Of a stretch of DNA of 64,000 bases, positions 18,198-28,000 are shown in pieces. The first letter of the stretch is position 1. Each line of letters starts with the position of its first letter. The stretch is from positions 147,909 to 211,908 of the forward strand of contig NZ_JALNUP010000003.1 of the NCBI RefSeq assembly GCF_026540855.1, given 5' to 3'. A program made the translations under genes and the position numbers. The notes under the pieces are model-generated. The model saw only the letters and a program-made list of their open reading frames with translations. It was not told the origin of the DNA and did no database searches. The stretch comes from Sphingomonas sp. GC_Shp_5 (GTDB lineage Bacteria > Pseudomonadota > Alphaproteobacteria > Sphingomonadales > Sphingomonadaceae).

Positions 18198-19409
18198 ATG
18201 TCAACCGAATCACCCCGCATCCTCGTTATCGATGACGATGCGGACATCGCCAAGGCGGCGCGACTGCTGCTCGAACGCCACGCGATGACGGTGGCCACCG
18301 CCGCCGACCCGGCGGCGGCCTGGATCGCGCTGGCGGTGACGCCCGCCGACGTCATCCTGCTCGACCTCAACTTCGCGCGTGGGCGGACCAGCGGCGAGGA
18401 AGGTTTCGCGATGCTCGACCGGCTGATCGCCGCGGACCGCCATGCGGTGGTGATCGTCGTCACCGGGCACAGCGGCATCGCCGTCGCGGTGCAGGCGATG
18501 CGCAGCGGCGCGACCGATTTCGTGATCAAGCCCTGGCACAACGAGCGCCTGCTCGCCACGGTCGAGCGCGGCATCGCCTTGCGCCGCGCCAAGCTTGATG
18601 CCGCCACTGCCCCGCCGGTCGCCGACGCGGTATTGCTCGGGGACAGCGTTGCAATGGCACGCGTCCGCGACCTGGTCGCGCGGATCGCGCCGTCCGAGGC
18701 ACCGGTGCTCGTCGCCGGGCCGAGCGGCACCGGCAAGAGCCTGGTCGCGCGGCTGATCCATGAGGGATCGGGGCATGCTGACGGCCCGTTGGTGACGCTC
18801 GACGCCGGACCGGCCGATGCGGCGACGATCGCCGCGCGGATCGCCGCGGCCGTGGGCGGGTCGCTGGTCATCGACCATGTCGATCGCCTGCCCCGCGCGC
18901 TGCACGGCGAGCTGGCGCAACGGATCGAGGGGCTCCGCGTCATCGCCACCACCCGGCTCGACCGGGCGGGCTTGCGGGCCAGCGTCGGCGAGGATCTGCT
19001 CTACCGCCTCAACACGATCGAGATCGACCTGCCGCCACTCGCCGCGCGCGACGGCGACGCCTTGCTGCTGGCGCGGCACTTCCTCGCGGTGTTTGCGCAC
19101 CGCCACGGCAGGCCGCCCCAGCCGCTTGCGGAGGACGCTTTAGCGGCGATGGCGCGGGGCGACTGGGCCGACAATATCCGCGGGCTGCGCCAGGCCGCCG
19201 AACGCGCGGTGCTGCTCGGCGGCGAGATCGCCGCAGTCGCACCTGGCGCCGCACCGCCAGCGCCGCCCGAGCTGTCGCTCGCGCGCAACGAGGAGGCGCT
19301 GGTTACCGGGGCGCTGCAGCGCCATGCGTTCAACGTCAGCCGCGCCGCGGCCGAGCTCGGCCTGACCCGCGCGGCGCTGTACCGGCGGATGGCGCGCTAT
19401 GGGCTCTAG
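18198..19409 (+). CDS. NtrC-like response regulator lacking the sigma-54 contact loop
   Basis: A 403-residue two-component regulator. The receiver has the acidic DDD at 12-14, phospho-acceptor D56 in ILLDLNF and K111 in FVIKPW. A shortened AAA+ domain keeps Walker A GPSGTGKS (174-181), but the stretch where GAFTGA should lie is missing and Walker B is degenerate (LVIDHVD, 223-229). The sensor-2 helix NIRGLRQAAERAVLL and a C-terminal Fis-type helix-turn-helix are intact. It therefore probably acts with sigma-70-type polymerase or as a repressor. The gene is divergent from the exporter operon and overlaps the kinase gene by 11 bases. Confidence 0.85.
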   Translation: MSTESPRILVIDDDADIAKAARLLLERHAMTVATAADPAAAWIALAVTPADVILLDLNFARGRTSGEEGFAMLDRLIAADRHAVVIVVTGHSGIAVAVQAMRSGATDFVIKPWHNERLLATVERGIALRRAKLDAATAPPVADAVLLGDSVAMARVRDLVARIAPSEAPVLVAGPSGTGKSLVARLIHEGSGHADGPLVTLDAGPADAATIAARIAAAVGGSLVIDHVDRLPRALHGELAQRIEGLRVIATTRLDRAGLRASVGEDLLYRLNTIEIDLPPLAARDGDALLLARHFLAVFAHRHGRPPQPLAEDALAAMARGDWADNIRGLRQAAERAVLLGGEIAAVAPGAAPPAPPELSLARNEEALVTGALQRHAFNVSRAAAELGLTRAALYRRMARYGL

Positions 19410-20592
19410 CCGCGCCCGCCCGATCGCCCATGCACTCCTCCTCGCCCTGGCCGGCGGAGTCGTCGCCCTGGCGGCGGCGCACGGGTTGTTCGCGACCGCG
19501 CTGCTCGCGGCGCTGGTTGCGATCTGGACCGCCGCGATCGATCTAGTCGATCGTGGCCCGCCGGTGCCGGTGCCGGCGCCACCGCCTGCGCCGCCACCGG
19601 TCGTCCCCGATGACGAGGAACGCCGGCGCCTGACCGCCTATCTCGATCTCTCGCCGGCGCCGCTGGTCGCGCTGGACGACGGGCGGCTGCGCGTCGTCAA
19701 CCGCGCCGCGCGTCGGTTGCTCGGCGCGAGCGATCTGGTGCCCGCGCCACCGGCGGCACTGCTCGCCGCGCTCGCGGATACCCGCCCCGGCCGCACCACC
19801 ACGATCGACCTTGAGGATGCCGGCGATCCGCGCAGCTTCGCGCTCGCCACCGGCGATCTCGCGCTGGCGGGGCGGATGATGCGGATCGGCGCGCTGATCG
19901 ACATCGATGCCGAGTTGAAGGCGGCGGAGGCGAGCGCGCTCCGCGATCTCGTCCAGGTGCTGAGCCACGAGATCGTCAACGCGCTCACCCCGATCGCCTC
20001 GCTGGCTGACACCGCGGTGGCGATGCTCGACGATCCACAGCCGGCGCTGCCACGGATCCGCGAGGCGATCGAGACGGTCGCGCGGCGCGCGGCGAGCCTC
20101 CACCGCTTCGGCGACAGCTACCGATCACTCGCCCGGCTGCCGCCCCCCACCTTGCAGCGGCTCGCAGTCGCGCAGCTCACCGGCGACCTCGCGATGCTGT
20201 TCGCGACCCGCTGGCCTGCCATCGAGATGAGCATCGATACCGAGCAGGCGCCGACGCATCTGCTGGCCGATCCGGATCAGCTGACCGCGGCCTGCTGGGC
20301 GGTGCTGCAGAATGCGGCGGAGGTCTTGAGCGACACCGGTGATCCCCGCATTGCGCTGTCGGTTACCGCGCAGGTCGGTCGCACGCTGATCACCCTGGGT
20401 GACAACGGCCCCGGCATCGCCACGACCGACGAACACGACATTTTCCGCCCGTTCTTCACCACCAAGGCCGAGGGCACCGGCGTCGGCTTGTCGCTTGCCC
20501 GCCAGATCCTGCGCGCGCATGGCGGCAATCTGGTGCTGGCGACATCGCGCCCCGGGCTCACCGCGTTCGAGGCGACCCTGCCGACGGCCTGA
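19399..20592 (+). CDS. NtrY-like sensor histidine kinase
   Basis: A 397-residue kinase partner of the preceding regulator. Two short membrane helices (about 9-48) are followed by a proline-rich linker, a PAS-like domain (about 75-170), the H-box VLSHEIVNALTPI with phospho-acceptor H190, and a HATPase domain with NAAEVL, DNGPGI, FFTTKAEGTGVGLSLA. There is almost no periplasmic loop, so it likely senses membrane state or a cytoplasmic cue. The start codon overlaps the regulator's last codons, indicating coupled translation. Confidence 0.88.
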   Translation: MGSSRARPIAHALLLALAGGVVALAAAHGLFATALLAALVAIWTAAIDLVDRGPPVPVPAPPPAPPPVVPDDEERRRLTAYLDLSPAPLVALDDGRLRVVNRAARRLLGASDLVPAPPAALLAALADTRPGRTTTIDLEDAGDPRSFALATGDLALAGRMMRIGALIDIDAELKAAEASALRDLVQVLSHEIVNALTPIASLADTAVAMLDDPQPALPRIREAIETVARRAASLHRFGDSYRSLARLPPPTLQRLAVAQLTGDLAMLFATRWPAIEMSIDTEQAPTHLLADPDQLTAACWAVLQNAAEVLSDTGDPRIALSVTAQVGRTLITLGDNGPGIATTDEHDIFRPFFTTKAEGTGVGLSLARQILRAHGGNLVLATSRPGLTAFEATLPTA

Positions 20593-20670
20593 TCGCCGGC
20601 GCGACAGGCGGCGACCGCGTCGGAGGACGCGCGGAGAGCCTAAGCGTCGCCGCGCGCCGGCATCGGCAGC

Positions 20671-21309
20671 CTAGAAACGAACGCCGACGCCGGCGACCAC
20701 CTGGTGGCGGTCGGCGTCCAGCTTGGCGTCGGTGGCTTCAAAGCCGTTGTAGTTGGTGTAGACATATTCGAGCTTGCCATAAACGTTCTGCGACAGGCCC
20801 ATCTCCACACCGGCACCAAGATGGAAACCATCCCGCGTCAGCTTTTCGCGGAGATCATTTTCCGGCGCATCCAAGTCACGGTCCGTCAGCGTCGTGCTGC
20901 CGTTTGAATAGCCGGCCTTGGCATAGAGCAGAGCGGTGGCGCTGATCATGTGGCCGACGCGGACGCCTGCCGTGATGTTGCGGCCGGCCTTGATGCAGAA
21001 GCGCTCGGCCGTCGTGTAGCTGACGCAATCCCTGACCGACGAGCCGTCGATGCCCGCGTAGGCGCCGATGGTGCCGAACCCGCCGACCATCACGTCATAG
21101 CCGACTTCGCCGCCGTAGCTCACGCCGCTCTTGCCCGCGCTATCCTTGTAGGTGACGGTGTCGTCGAACAGTTCGAGGGTGGTGACCGGGCGATCCCAGC
21201 CGACACGAACTTCGACGCGCGCGCCGACCGGCGCCGCAGCCGGCGCTTCTTGAGCAAGGGCGGGCGTCGCGGCAAGCAACGCGACGAGCGACACAGCGAT
21301 GATCTTCAT
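20671..21309 (-). CDS. Small outer-membrane beta-barrel protein (OmpA/OmpW-like)
   Basis: A 212-residue exported protein. The signal peptide (MKIIAVSLVALLAATPALAQ) is followed by alternating amphipathic strands such as VEVRVGWDRP, YGGEVGYDVMVGG and KLEYVYTNYNGF, ending in VAGVGVRF, the terminal aromatic signal of outer-membrane barrels. Its size fits an eight-stranded porin-like or opacity-type barrel. The ATG at 21309 follows GGGGA; a longer frame from 21366 lacks the signal peptide at its N-terminus. A hairpin and T-run lie in its leader. Confidence 0.75.
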   Translation of the reverse strand: MKIIAVSLVALLAATPALAQEAPAAAPVGARVEVRVGWDRPVTTLELFDDTVTYKDSAGKSGVSYGGEVGYDVMVGGFGTIGAYAGIDGSSVRDCVSYTTAERFCIKAGRNITAGVRVGHMISATALLYAKAGYSNGSTTLTDRDLDAPENDLREKLTRDGFHLGAGVEMGLSQNVYGKLEYVYTNYNGFEATDAKLDADRHQVVAGVGVRF

Positions 21310-21319
21310 TCTATCCCCG

Positions 21320-21345
21320 AAAAAAACTGACCCCAGGCTTGGGGT
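21320..21345 (-). terminator. Hairpin plus T-run in the leader of the barrel gene
   Basis: On the minus strand, ACCCCA (21345-21340), a short AGCC-type loop and TGGGGT (21335-21330) form a stem, followed after three bases by seven T residues (21326-21320). This is the classic layout of an intrinsic terminator. It lies 206 bases after the GH3 gene and only 11 bases before the barrel start codon, so it could end the GH3 transcript or act as an attenuator of the barrel gene. Confidence 0.55.
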
Positions 21346-21551
21346 TGCTGGCGGATAGGGCAGCATTTCTTACGAGCAGGTTTACGTTGCTGATTGATAC
21401 TGACCTCGGCAGCGGAACTGACCGCCGGCCTTACCGCTGCTCAGCGCGGCCAAGGCTGCTGTCGCACGCGAAGACGCAGGCAATGCGCGCATTCACGGCA
21501 TGGGTAGCCGGGGAAGTAGCCGGCGTAACGCTGCTCGGCTGACGCCCGCCG

Positions 21552-23843
21552 TCACGCCAGGCTGAATTCGCCCGAGACGCCTTCCGCCTCTGCCGAAGGG
21601 GCGATCCACACCCGGAACCGCCCCGGCTCCACGGTCCGTTTGAGATCGCGCCCGACGAACACCAGATCCTCGCGGCGCAGCGTGAACGAGACCTGCCGGC
21701 GCTCGCCCGGCTTGAGGCTGATCGTGCGGAACGCCTTCAGCTCGCGTACCGGCCGGGTCACGCTCGCCGCGACGTCGTGGACGTAGAGCTGCACCACCTC
21801 CTGCGCCACCCGGCGGCCGCTGTTGCTCACCGTCGCGCCGAGGGTGATCGTACCGCCGGCGGCGAGTTGCCCGCCGCCGAGGTCGAGATCGGCATAACCG
21901 ATCACGCCATAGGTCAGCCCATGGCCGAACGGGAACAGCGCCTCGTTGGCTAACTCGCGATAGTGCGCCTTATAGGGCTGCAGCGGCCCCGGCGGGTTGG
22001 GGCGTCCACTGCTCTTGTGGTCGTAATGATAGGGTTCCTGCCCCGTCGCCCGGGGAAAGGACACCGGCAACCGCGCCGATGGCGCCACGCGCCCGAACAG
22101 GATGTCGGCAATCGCCGGGCCATCCTGCGAGCCGAGGAACCAGGTGACGAGGATCGCCGGCGCCGCGAGCACCGCCCCCGCCAGCGCCAGCGCGCGGCCG
22201 TTGCGGAGCAGCACCACCAGCGGCTTGCCGGTCGCCGCGACCGCCTCGGCGAGCGCCACCTGCGCCGGCGGCACGACGATGTCGGCGCGCGACTGCGCCT
22301 CGCCGGACATGCTCTCGCTCTCGCCGATCGCGAGCACCACCACATCGGCGCCGCGCGCCGCCGCCACCGCCGCCTCGATCCCGCCGGCGAGCGGCATGTC
22401 CACGCCCGATCCTGCGGTAACGCTGAGCAGCGTCGGGTCGGCCATTGCCGCGCGAACGCCGGTGGCGAGGTCGACCGCCTCCGCATCGGTGCCATAGACG
22501 TTCCACGGCCCGATCAGATCGTGCTGCCCCGCCGCGAATGGCCCGATCAGTGCGATGCGCTTGCCCGCACGCGGCAACGGCAGCAGGTCGCCGTCATTCT
22601 TGAGCATCACGATCGATTTGGCGCCAGCCTCGCGGGCGAGCGCCAGCGTATCGCGGGTCCGCACCCGGGTCTTCTCGCGGCGCGGGTCGATGCGGCGGAA
22701 CGGATCGTCGAACAACCCGAGCTTCGCCTTGAGCGCCAGGACGCGGCGCACCGCCTGGTCGAGCCGCGCCATCGGCACCTCGCCCGCGGCGACCAGCCCG
22801 GGAAGATGCGCCATGTAGAAGCCGCTCTGCATGCTCATGTCGACGCCGGCCATGAAGGCGAGCTTGGTCGCCTCGCGGGCATCGGCGGCAAAGCCGTGGG
22901 CGATCAGTTCCTCGTCGCCGGTGTAATCGGAGACGACCAGCCCGCCGAACCCCCATTCGCGCCGCAGCACCTCGGTCAGCAACCAGTCGTTGGCGGTGGC
23001 GGGCACGCCGGCGATCTCGTTGAACGACGCCATCACGGTGGGCGCGCCGGCGCCGAACGCCGCCTCGAACGGCGGGAAATACACCTCGCGGAGCGTCCGC
23101 TCGGAGACGTCGACGCTGTTGTAATCGAGCCCCGCCTCGGCGGCGCCATAAGCGGCGAAATGCTTGACGCAGGCGGCGACCGCATCCGGCGCGGCAAGGC
23201 CGCGCTCGCCCTGGAAGCCGCGCACCCGCGCGTCCGCCATCATCCTGCCGAGCAGCACGTCCTCGCCCGCCCCCTCGACGCCGCGGCCCCAACGCGCATC
23301 GCGGGCGATGTCGACCATCGGCGCAAACGTCCAGTCGATTCCCGACGCGGCGGCCTCGGCGCCGGCAGCGCGCGCGGTGCGACGGGCGAGATCGGGATCG
23401 AAGCTCGCCGCCTCGGCGAGCGGCACGGGAAAGACGGTGCGATAGCCGTGGATGATGTCGGCGGCGAACAGCAGCGGCAGCTTGAGCCTCGATTCGCGTA
23501 CCGCGACGGTCTGCATCCGCTTGGCCATCGCCGCGCCATTGCCGTTGAACACGCCCGTCAGCCGCCCGGCGCGAACCTCGGCCAGCTGGCTGTCAAAGCT
23601 CGCAGCGGCGCCGGCCGGGTTGAGCGCGGTCGCGGCGCCGCCAGCCCAGGCGGCGGCCATCAGCGTCAGCTGCCCGGCCTTTTCCTCGACCGTCATCCGC
23701 CCGACCAGCGCGTCCACGGCCGCCGGCAGGGCAGGCGCTCCGTCATCCTGGCGCATCAGCGCGCGCGCCGGGCTTGCGGCCCAGGCGACCATCGCGCCGG
23801 CGCCCAACAGCGCCGCGCGCCGGGAAATCATGACCACTGTCAT
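21552..23843 (-). CDS. Glycoside hydrolase family 3 beta-glucosidase, Tat-exported
   Basis: A 763-residue GH3 enzyme releasing terminal beta-linked glucose. The nucleophile is D306 in GGLVVSDYTGD; KHFAAYG and GRGVEGAGED are typical (alpha/beta)8-barrel motifs. A (alpha/beta)6-sandwich domain and a C-terminal fibronectin-III-like domain follow. The N-terminus SRRAALLGAG is a twin-arginine signal, so it acts folded in the periplasm. The ATG at 23843 follows GGAGAG. It is divergent from a LacI regulator across a palindromic operator, and belongs with the receptor and GH144-type enzyme as a probable beta-1,2-glucan locus. Confidence 0.9.
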   Translation of the reverse strand: MTVVMISRRAALLGAGAMVAWAASPARALMRQDDGAPALPAAVDALVGRMTVEEKAGQLTLMAAAWAGGAATALNPAGAAASFDSQLAEVRAGRLTGVFNGNGAAMAKRMQTVAVRESRLKLPLLFAADIIHGYRTVFPVPLAEAASFDPDLARRTARAAGAEAAASGIDWTFAPMVDIARDARWGRGVEGAGEDVLLGRMMADARVRGFQGERGLAAPDAVAACVKHFAAYGAAEAGLDYNSVDVSERTLREVYFPPFEAAFGAGAPTVMASFNEIAGVPATANDWLLTEVLRREWGFGGLVVSDYTGDEELIAHGFAADAREATKLAFMAGVDMSMQSGFYMAHLPGLVAAGEVPMARLDQAVRRVLALKAKLGLFDDPFRRIDPRREKTRVRTRDTLALAREAGAKSIVMLKNDGDLLPLPRAGKRIALIGPFAAGQHDLIGPWNVYGTDAEAVDLATGVRAAMADPTLLSVTAGSGVDMPLAGGIEAAVAAARGADVVVLAIGESESMSGEAQSRADIVVPPAQVALAEAVAATGKPLVVLLRNGRALALAGAVLAAPAILVTWFLGSQDGPAIADILFGRVAPSARLPVSFPRATGQEPYHYDHKSSGRPNPPGPLQPYKAHYRELANEALFPFGHGLTYGVIGYADLDLGGGQLAAGGTITLGATVSNSGRRVAQEVVQLYVHDVAASVTRPVRELKAFRTISLKPGERRQVSFTLRREDLVFVGRDLKRTVEPGRFRVWIAPSAEAEGVSGEFSLA

Positions 23844-23927
23844 CCCTCTCTCCTGCCCGCTCCGGCCGCCGTGCTCAACCACGAGTTCAGCTCAGATCGC
23901 GGGTGTCTTGTAACAGACTATTGGATC

Positions 23928-23943
23928 ATGTAACCGATTACAT
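23928..23943. promoter_or_regulatory. LacI-type operator between GH3 and lacI-like gene
   Basis: ATGTAACCGATTACAT has perfect 6-base arms (ATGTAA/TTACAT) around a 4-base centre, the usual shape of LacI-family operators with a central CG. A second TGTAA half-site lies exactly 20 bases upstream (23909-23913). The site is in the short divergent gap and could repress both GH3 and the regulator-receptor operon. Confidence 0.6.
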
Positions 23944-23998
23944 CAATAACAAGGTGCCGGCTGCTGTCGCGCACCACCGGGGAGATGGTTGCACACCG

Positions 23999-25063
23999 AT
24001 GGCTCACGCCACGATCCGTGATGTCGCGCGCGAGGCGGCCGTATCGGTCGCCTCGGTGTCGCGAGCGCTGAACGGCCACAGCAACATCCGCCCGCAATTG
24101 CGCGCGCGCATCGAGGGCGTCGCGACCCGGCTTGGCTATGTGCCGCACGCCGGTGCGCGCAACCTCAGCCTGGCCAGGTCTGGCGCGATCGGCGTGGTGC
24201 TGCCCGATCTTCATGGCGAATTCTTTTCCGAGCTGCTGCGCGGCATGGACCGCGAAGCCTCGGCACGCGGACTGCACCTGATGCTGATGGTGATGCACGG
24301 GGAGGCGCAGCGCGGGATCGCCGCACTGAACACGATGCGCGGCCGGGTCGACGGGCTGCTGGTAATGGCGCCGCACGTATCGGCCGACGACTTGCTCGCT
24401 CACATGCCGGTCGGGATGCCGACCGTCCTGGTCAATTGCGCGCCGCACGCCGCGCCACGGGCCGAGCTGAGGATCGACAATGCCGCAGGTATGGCGGCGC
24501 TCGTCGATCATCTCGCCGCGCAGGGGCGCCGCCGGCTGGTCCACATCGCCGGCCCGGCGAGCAATCGCGACGCGCAGGAGCGCCGGCGCGGGGTCGAGGC
24601 GGCGTGCACGCGCGTCGGTCTTGCCTTGCGCATCCTGCCTGGCGACTTCAACGAGGCGTCCGGCGCGGCCGCCGTCGCCACGCTGCTGGCGGACCACGCC
24701 GACATGGACGCGATCCTCGCCGCCAACGACATGATGGCGATCGGCGCGATGATGGCGCTGAAGCGCGCCGGGATCGCGGTGCCGGAGCAGGTCGCGGTCG
24801 CGGGGTTCGACGACATCCCGCTCGCCCGCCTGATTTCGCCGTCGCTGACCACCGCCAGCATCGACATCGCCCAGTTCGGCGCCGACGCGGTGTCGCGCCT
24901 GGCTGCGGTGATCGCCGGCGACGACGACCAGCTCGTCGAGCAACGCCTGCCGGTCGTGGTCGCGCGTGAGTCGACAGCCAAGCGGGCGGCCAACGCGCCC
25001 GACGCTCATCACCCAATCAACAACAAGCACCCGAATGATCGGGAAACCGGGGAACGACCATGA
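23999..25063 (+). CDS. LacI-family transcriptional regulator (glycan locus 2)
   Basis: A regulator of 354 residues. The N-terminal helix-turn-helix reads TIRDVAREAAVSVASVSRALNGH, followed by the hinge region and a periplasmic-binding-protein-like sugar domain with AANDMMAIGAMMALK and VAVAGFDDIPLARLISPSLTT. The ATG at 23999 is preferred since a longer frame from 23903 would read through the operator. Its stop overlaps the receptor start as ATGA, so regulator and receptor are translated together. Predicted effector: a glucose disaccharide such as sophorose, by locus inference. Confidence 0.88.
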   Translation: MAHATIRDVAREAAVSVASVSRALNGHSNIRPQLRARIEGVATRLGYVPHAGARNLSLARSGAIGVVLPDLHGEFFSELLRGMDREASARGLHLMLMVMHGEAQRGIAALNTMRGRVDGLLVMAPHVSADDLLAHMPVGMPTVLVNCAPHAAPRAELRIDNAAGMAALVDHLAAQGRRRLVHIAGPASNRDAQERRRGVEAACTRVGLALRILPGDFNEASGAAAVATLLADHADMDAILAANDMMAIGAMMALKRAGIAVPEQVAVAGFDDIPLARLISPSLTTASIDIAQFGADAVSRLAAVIAGDDDQLVEQRLPVVVARESTAKRAANAPDAHHPINNKHPNDRETGERP

Positions 25064-28000
25064 CCAAAACGATGCTGCGCGCTGCGCTGGTGACGATGAC
25101 CGCCTTGTCCGGCGGCACGATGCTGCTGCCGGCGCCGGCGGTGGCGCAGGTGGGCCAGGCGTCGCTGCGCGGCACGATCACCGCCCCGGCCGACAATCCG
25201 GTGGTCGAGGTTGTCGCGGTGGAGGTCGCCACCGGCATCCGCCGCAGCGTCGCGGCGGGCGCCGACGGCAGCTACAATTTCGCCTCGCTGCGGGCGGGCA
25301 CCTATCGGCTTGAGGTCCGCCAGCGGAGCGGCACCCGCAATTCCGACACCTTCACCCTGCGTGTCGGCCAGAATGCCGGGCTTGATCTCGATCTCAGCAC
25401 CGCTCCGGCCCAGCCGGCCCCGACCGAGCAACCCGCGACGGGCGAGGCCACCGGCGCCGAGCCGACCGGCACGCCCTCCACCGGCACCGAGTCCGCGGCG
25501 ACCAGCGGCGACATCATCGTCACCGGCAACCGCATCCGCTCGCTCGATGGCGGTCAGGTAGGGATCAACATCACCTCGCGGCTGATCGAGCAGCTGCCGC
25601 AGAACAACCGCAACTTCCTCGCCTTCGCCGATCTCGCGCCCGGCGTGCGCTTCATCGAAAATGCCGATGGCTCGTCGCGCATCCAGGGCGGCGCCCAGGA
25701 CAGCCGCACCGTCAACGTATTCATCGATGGCGTCAGCCAGAAGGATTATGTGCTCAAGAATGGCATCACCGGGCAGGATACGTCCGCCGGCAACCCGTTC
25801 CCGCAGCTCGCGATCGGCGAATATCAGGTGCTCTCGTCCAACTATAAGGCCGAGTTCGACCAGGTCAGCTCGGTCGCGATCACCGCGATCACCAAATCGG
25901 GCACCAACGAATTCCACGGCGAGGGCTTCTTCGACTATACCAACGAGAAGCTGCGCGACCGTCGCCCGTCGGAGATCTTCCCGGTCACGATTCCCAAGGT
26001 CACCACCACCAATAAGCAGTTCGGCGGCGCGCTCGGCGGCCCGATCATCAAGGACAAGGCGCATTTCTTCGCGAGTTATGAGGGCAAGCGGATCAGCAGC
26101 CCCTATGACGTGCGCCCGGACAACGGCTTTCCGGCGGCGTCCCTGCCGAGCGACCTGCAGCCCTATTTCGGCACCTTCTCGCAGCAGTTCAACGAGGACC
26201 TCTATTTCGGCAAGATCGATGTCGAGCCGACCGACAAGGATCTGATCGAGCTCTCCGGCAAGTATCGCCGCGAGTCCGGCGTCCAGATCGCGACCGGCCC
26301 CAATGCCTCGAGCACCGCGACGCTCAACAAGGTGACCGACAAGCGCGGGCTGCTGCGCTGGCAGCACAGCGAGGATAAGTGGATCAACGACGCCCGCGTC
26401 TCCTACGAGAACGCGCAATGGTCGCCGACGCCGCAGACGGGCGGCAATTCCACCCAGCTGCAGCGGATCCTCGACAATGGCACCGACCGCTTCAACCTGC
26501 TGCGCTACGGCGCCGGCACCAACCAGCAGAACAAGGGCCAGAAGGGCTGGACCGTGCAGGACGATTTTACCTGGACGGGGTTCGACGGGCACACGATCAA
26601 GGTCGGTGCCAAGGCCAAATGGGTGAAGCTGCGCTCGCTCGAGCAGAACAACATCAACCCGGTCTATAGCTACGATGTCAACGGCATCCCCGGCGTCGCG
26701 TTTAACGATGCCACACCCTACCAGCTCCAGTTCGGCGCAGCGACGGGGACGGGCGACCCGGACGTCACCTCCAACAATTTCCAGTTCGGCATCTACGCCC
26801 AGGACGATTGGGACGTCACCAGCCACCTCACCCTCAACCTCGGGCTGCGCTGGGACTATGAACGCACCCCCGCCTATCTCGGTTACGTGACGTCGCAGGA
26901 AAACATCACCGCGGTGACGGCGCCCAATTATCCGAACCTCGCCGGCGCCGATTACGACATCAACGACTATATCTCTACCGGCAACAACCGGAAGGCGTTC
27001 AAGGGCGCCTGGCAGCCGCGGATCGGCTTCACCTACCGCATCGACGATGCCGGCCGCTTCGCGCTGTTCGGCGGGCTTGGCCGGTCCTACGACCGCAACC
27101 AGTTCGATTTCCTCCAGCAGGAGGTCAGCCAGGGCGCGTTCCCGACGCGCACCTTCAACTTCGCCAACGCGACCACGCTGCGCCCGTGCAACCAGGCGAC
27201 CAACCCGACCACCTGCCTCACCTGGAACCCGATCTACCTGACCGAAGCCGGCCGGCAGCAATTGGTGGCGGGCGCGACGGGCGGCGGCCGCGAGTTCCGC
27301 TTCCTCAACAACGACCTTAAGGTGCCCTATTCGGACCAGGCGAGCCTCGGCATCCGCGGCCGCTTCAACCTGCTCAATCTCGAGGTCGGCTACAGCCATA
27401 TCGAGAGCAAGAACGGCTTCGTCTTCCTGCTCGGCAACCGCCGGCCCGACGGCTCGTTCTTCCTCAACGATCCCGCCGATCCGAACGATACGCCGCAGTC
27501 GCCGTTCAACTTCGCGCCGCCCGGCTATGGCTCGATCATCCTTGGCACCAACGGCCTCAAGACCAGCGCGGATTCGGCCTATCTCAAGCTCACCAAGACC
27601 TATTCGGCAGCATCTCCCTGGAGCATCGACGCCACCTACAGCTACACCCAGGCCGAGGAAAACCGCCAGTTTGGCGAGACTTACTCGCTCGATTACGCGC
27701 AGATCAGCGATTACCCGACGCTGCGCTCGTCCGGCGTCCCGCGGCACCGGTTCGTGATCGCGGGCAGCGTCGACACGCCGATCGGCGTCACCTTGTCGAC
27801 CAAGTTCCAGATCGAATCGCCGCTGACGGTGAAAGGCTTCGTCAACACCGCCGATCCGTTCCAGCGCGAGCTGATCGCGCGGGTCAACGACAGCCTCGGC
27901 GACCAATGGGGCAAGCGCCAGCTGGACTTCGCCTTCACCAAATATGTGCCGATCGGCTTCATCACCGATCAGGCGCGCGTGCGGCTGCGCGTCGACATCA

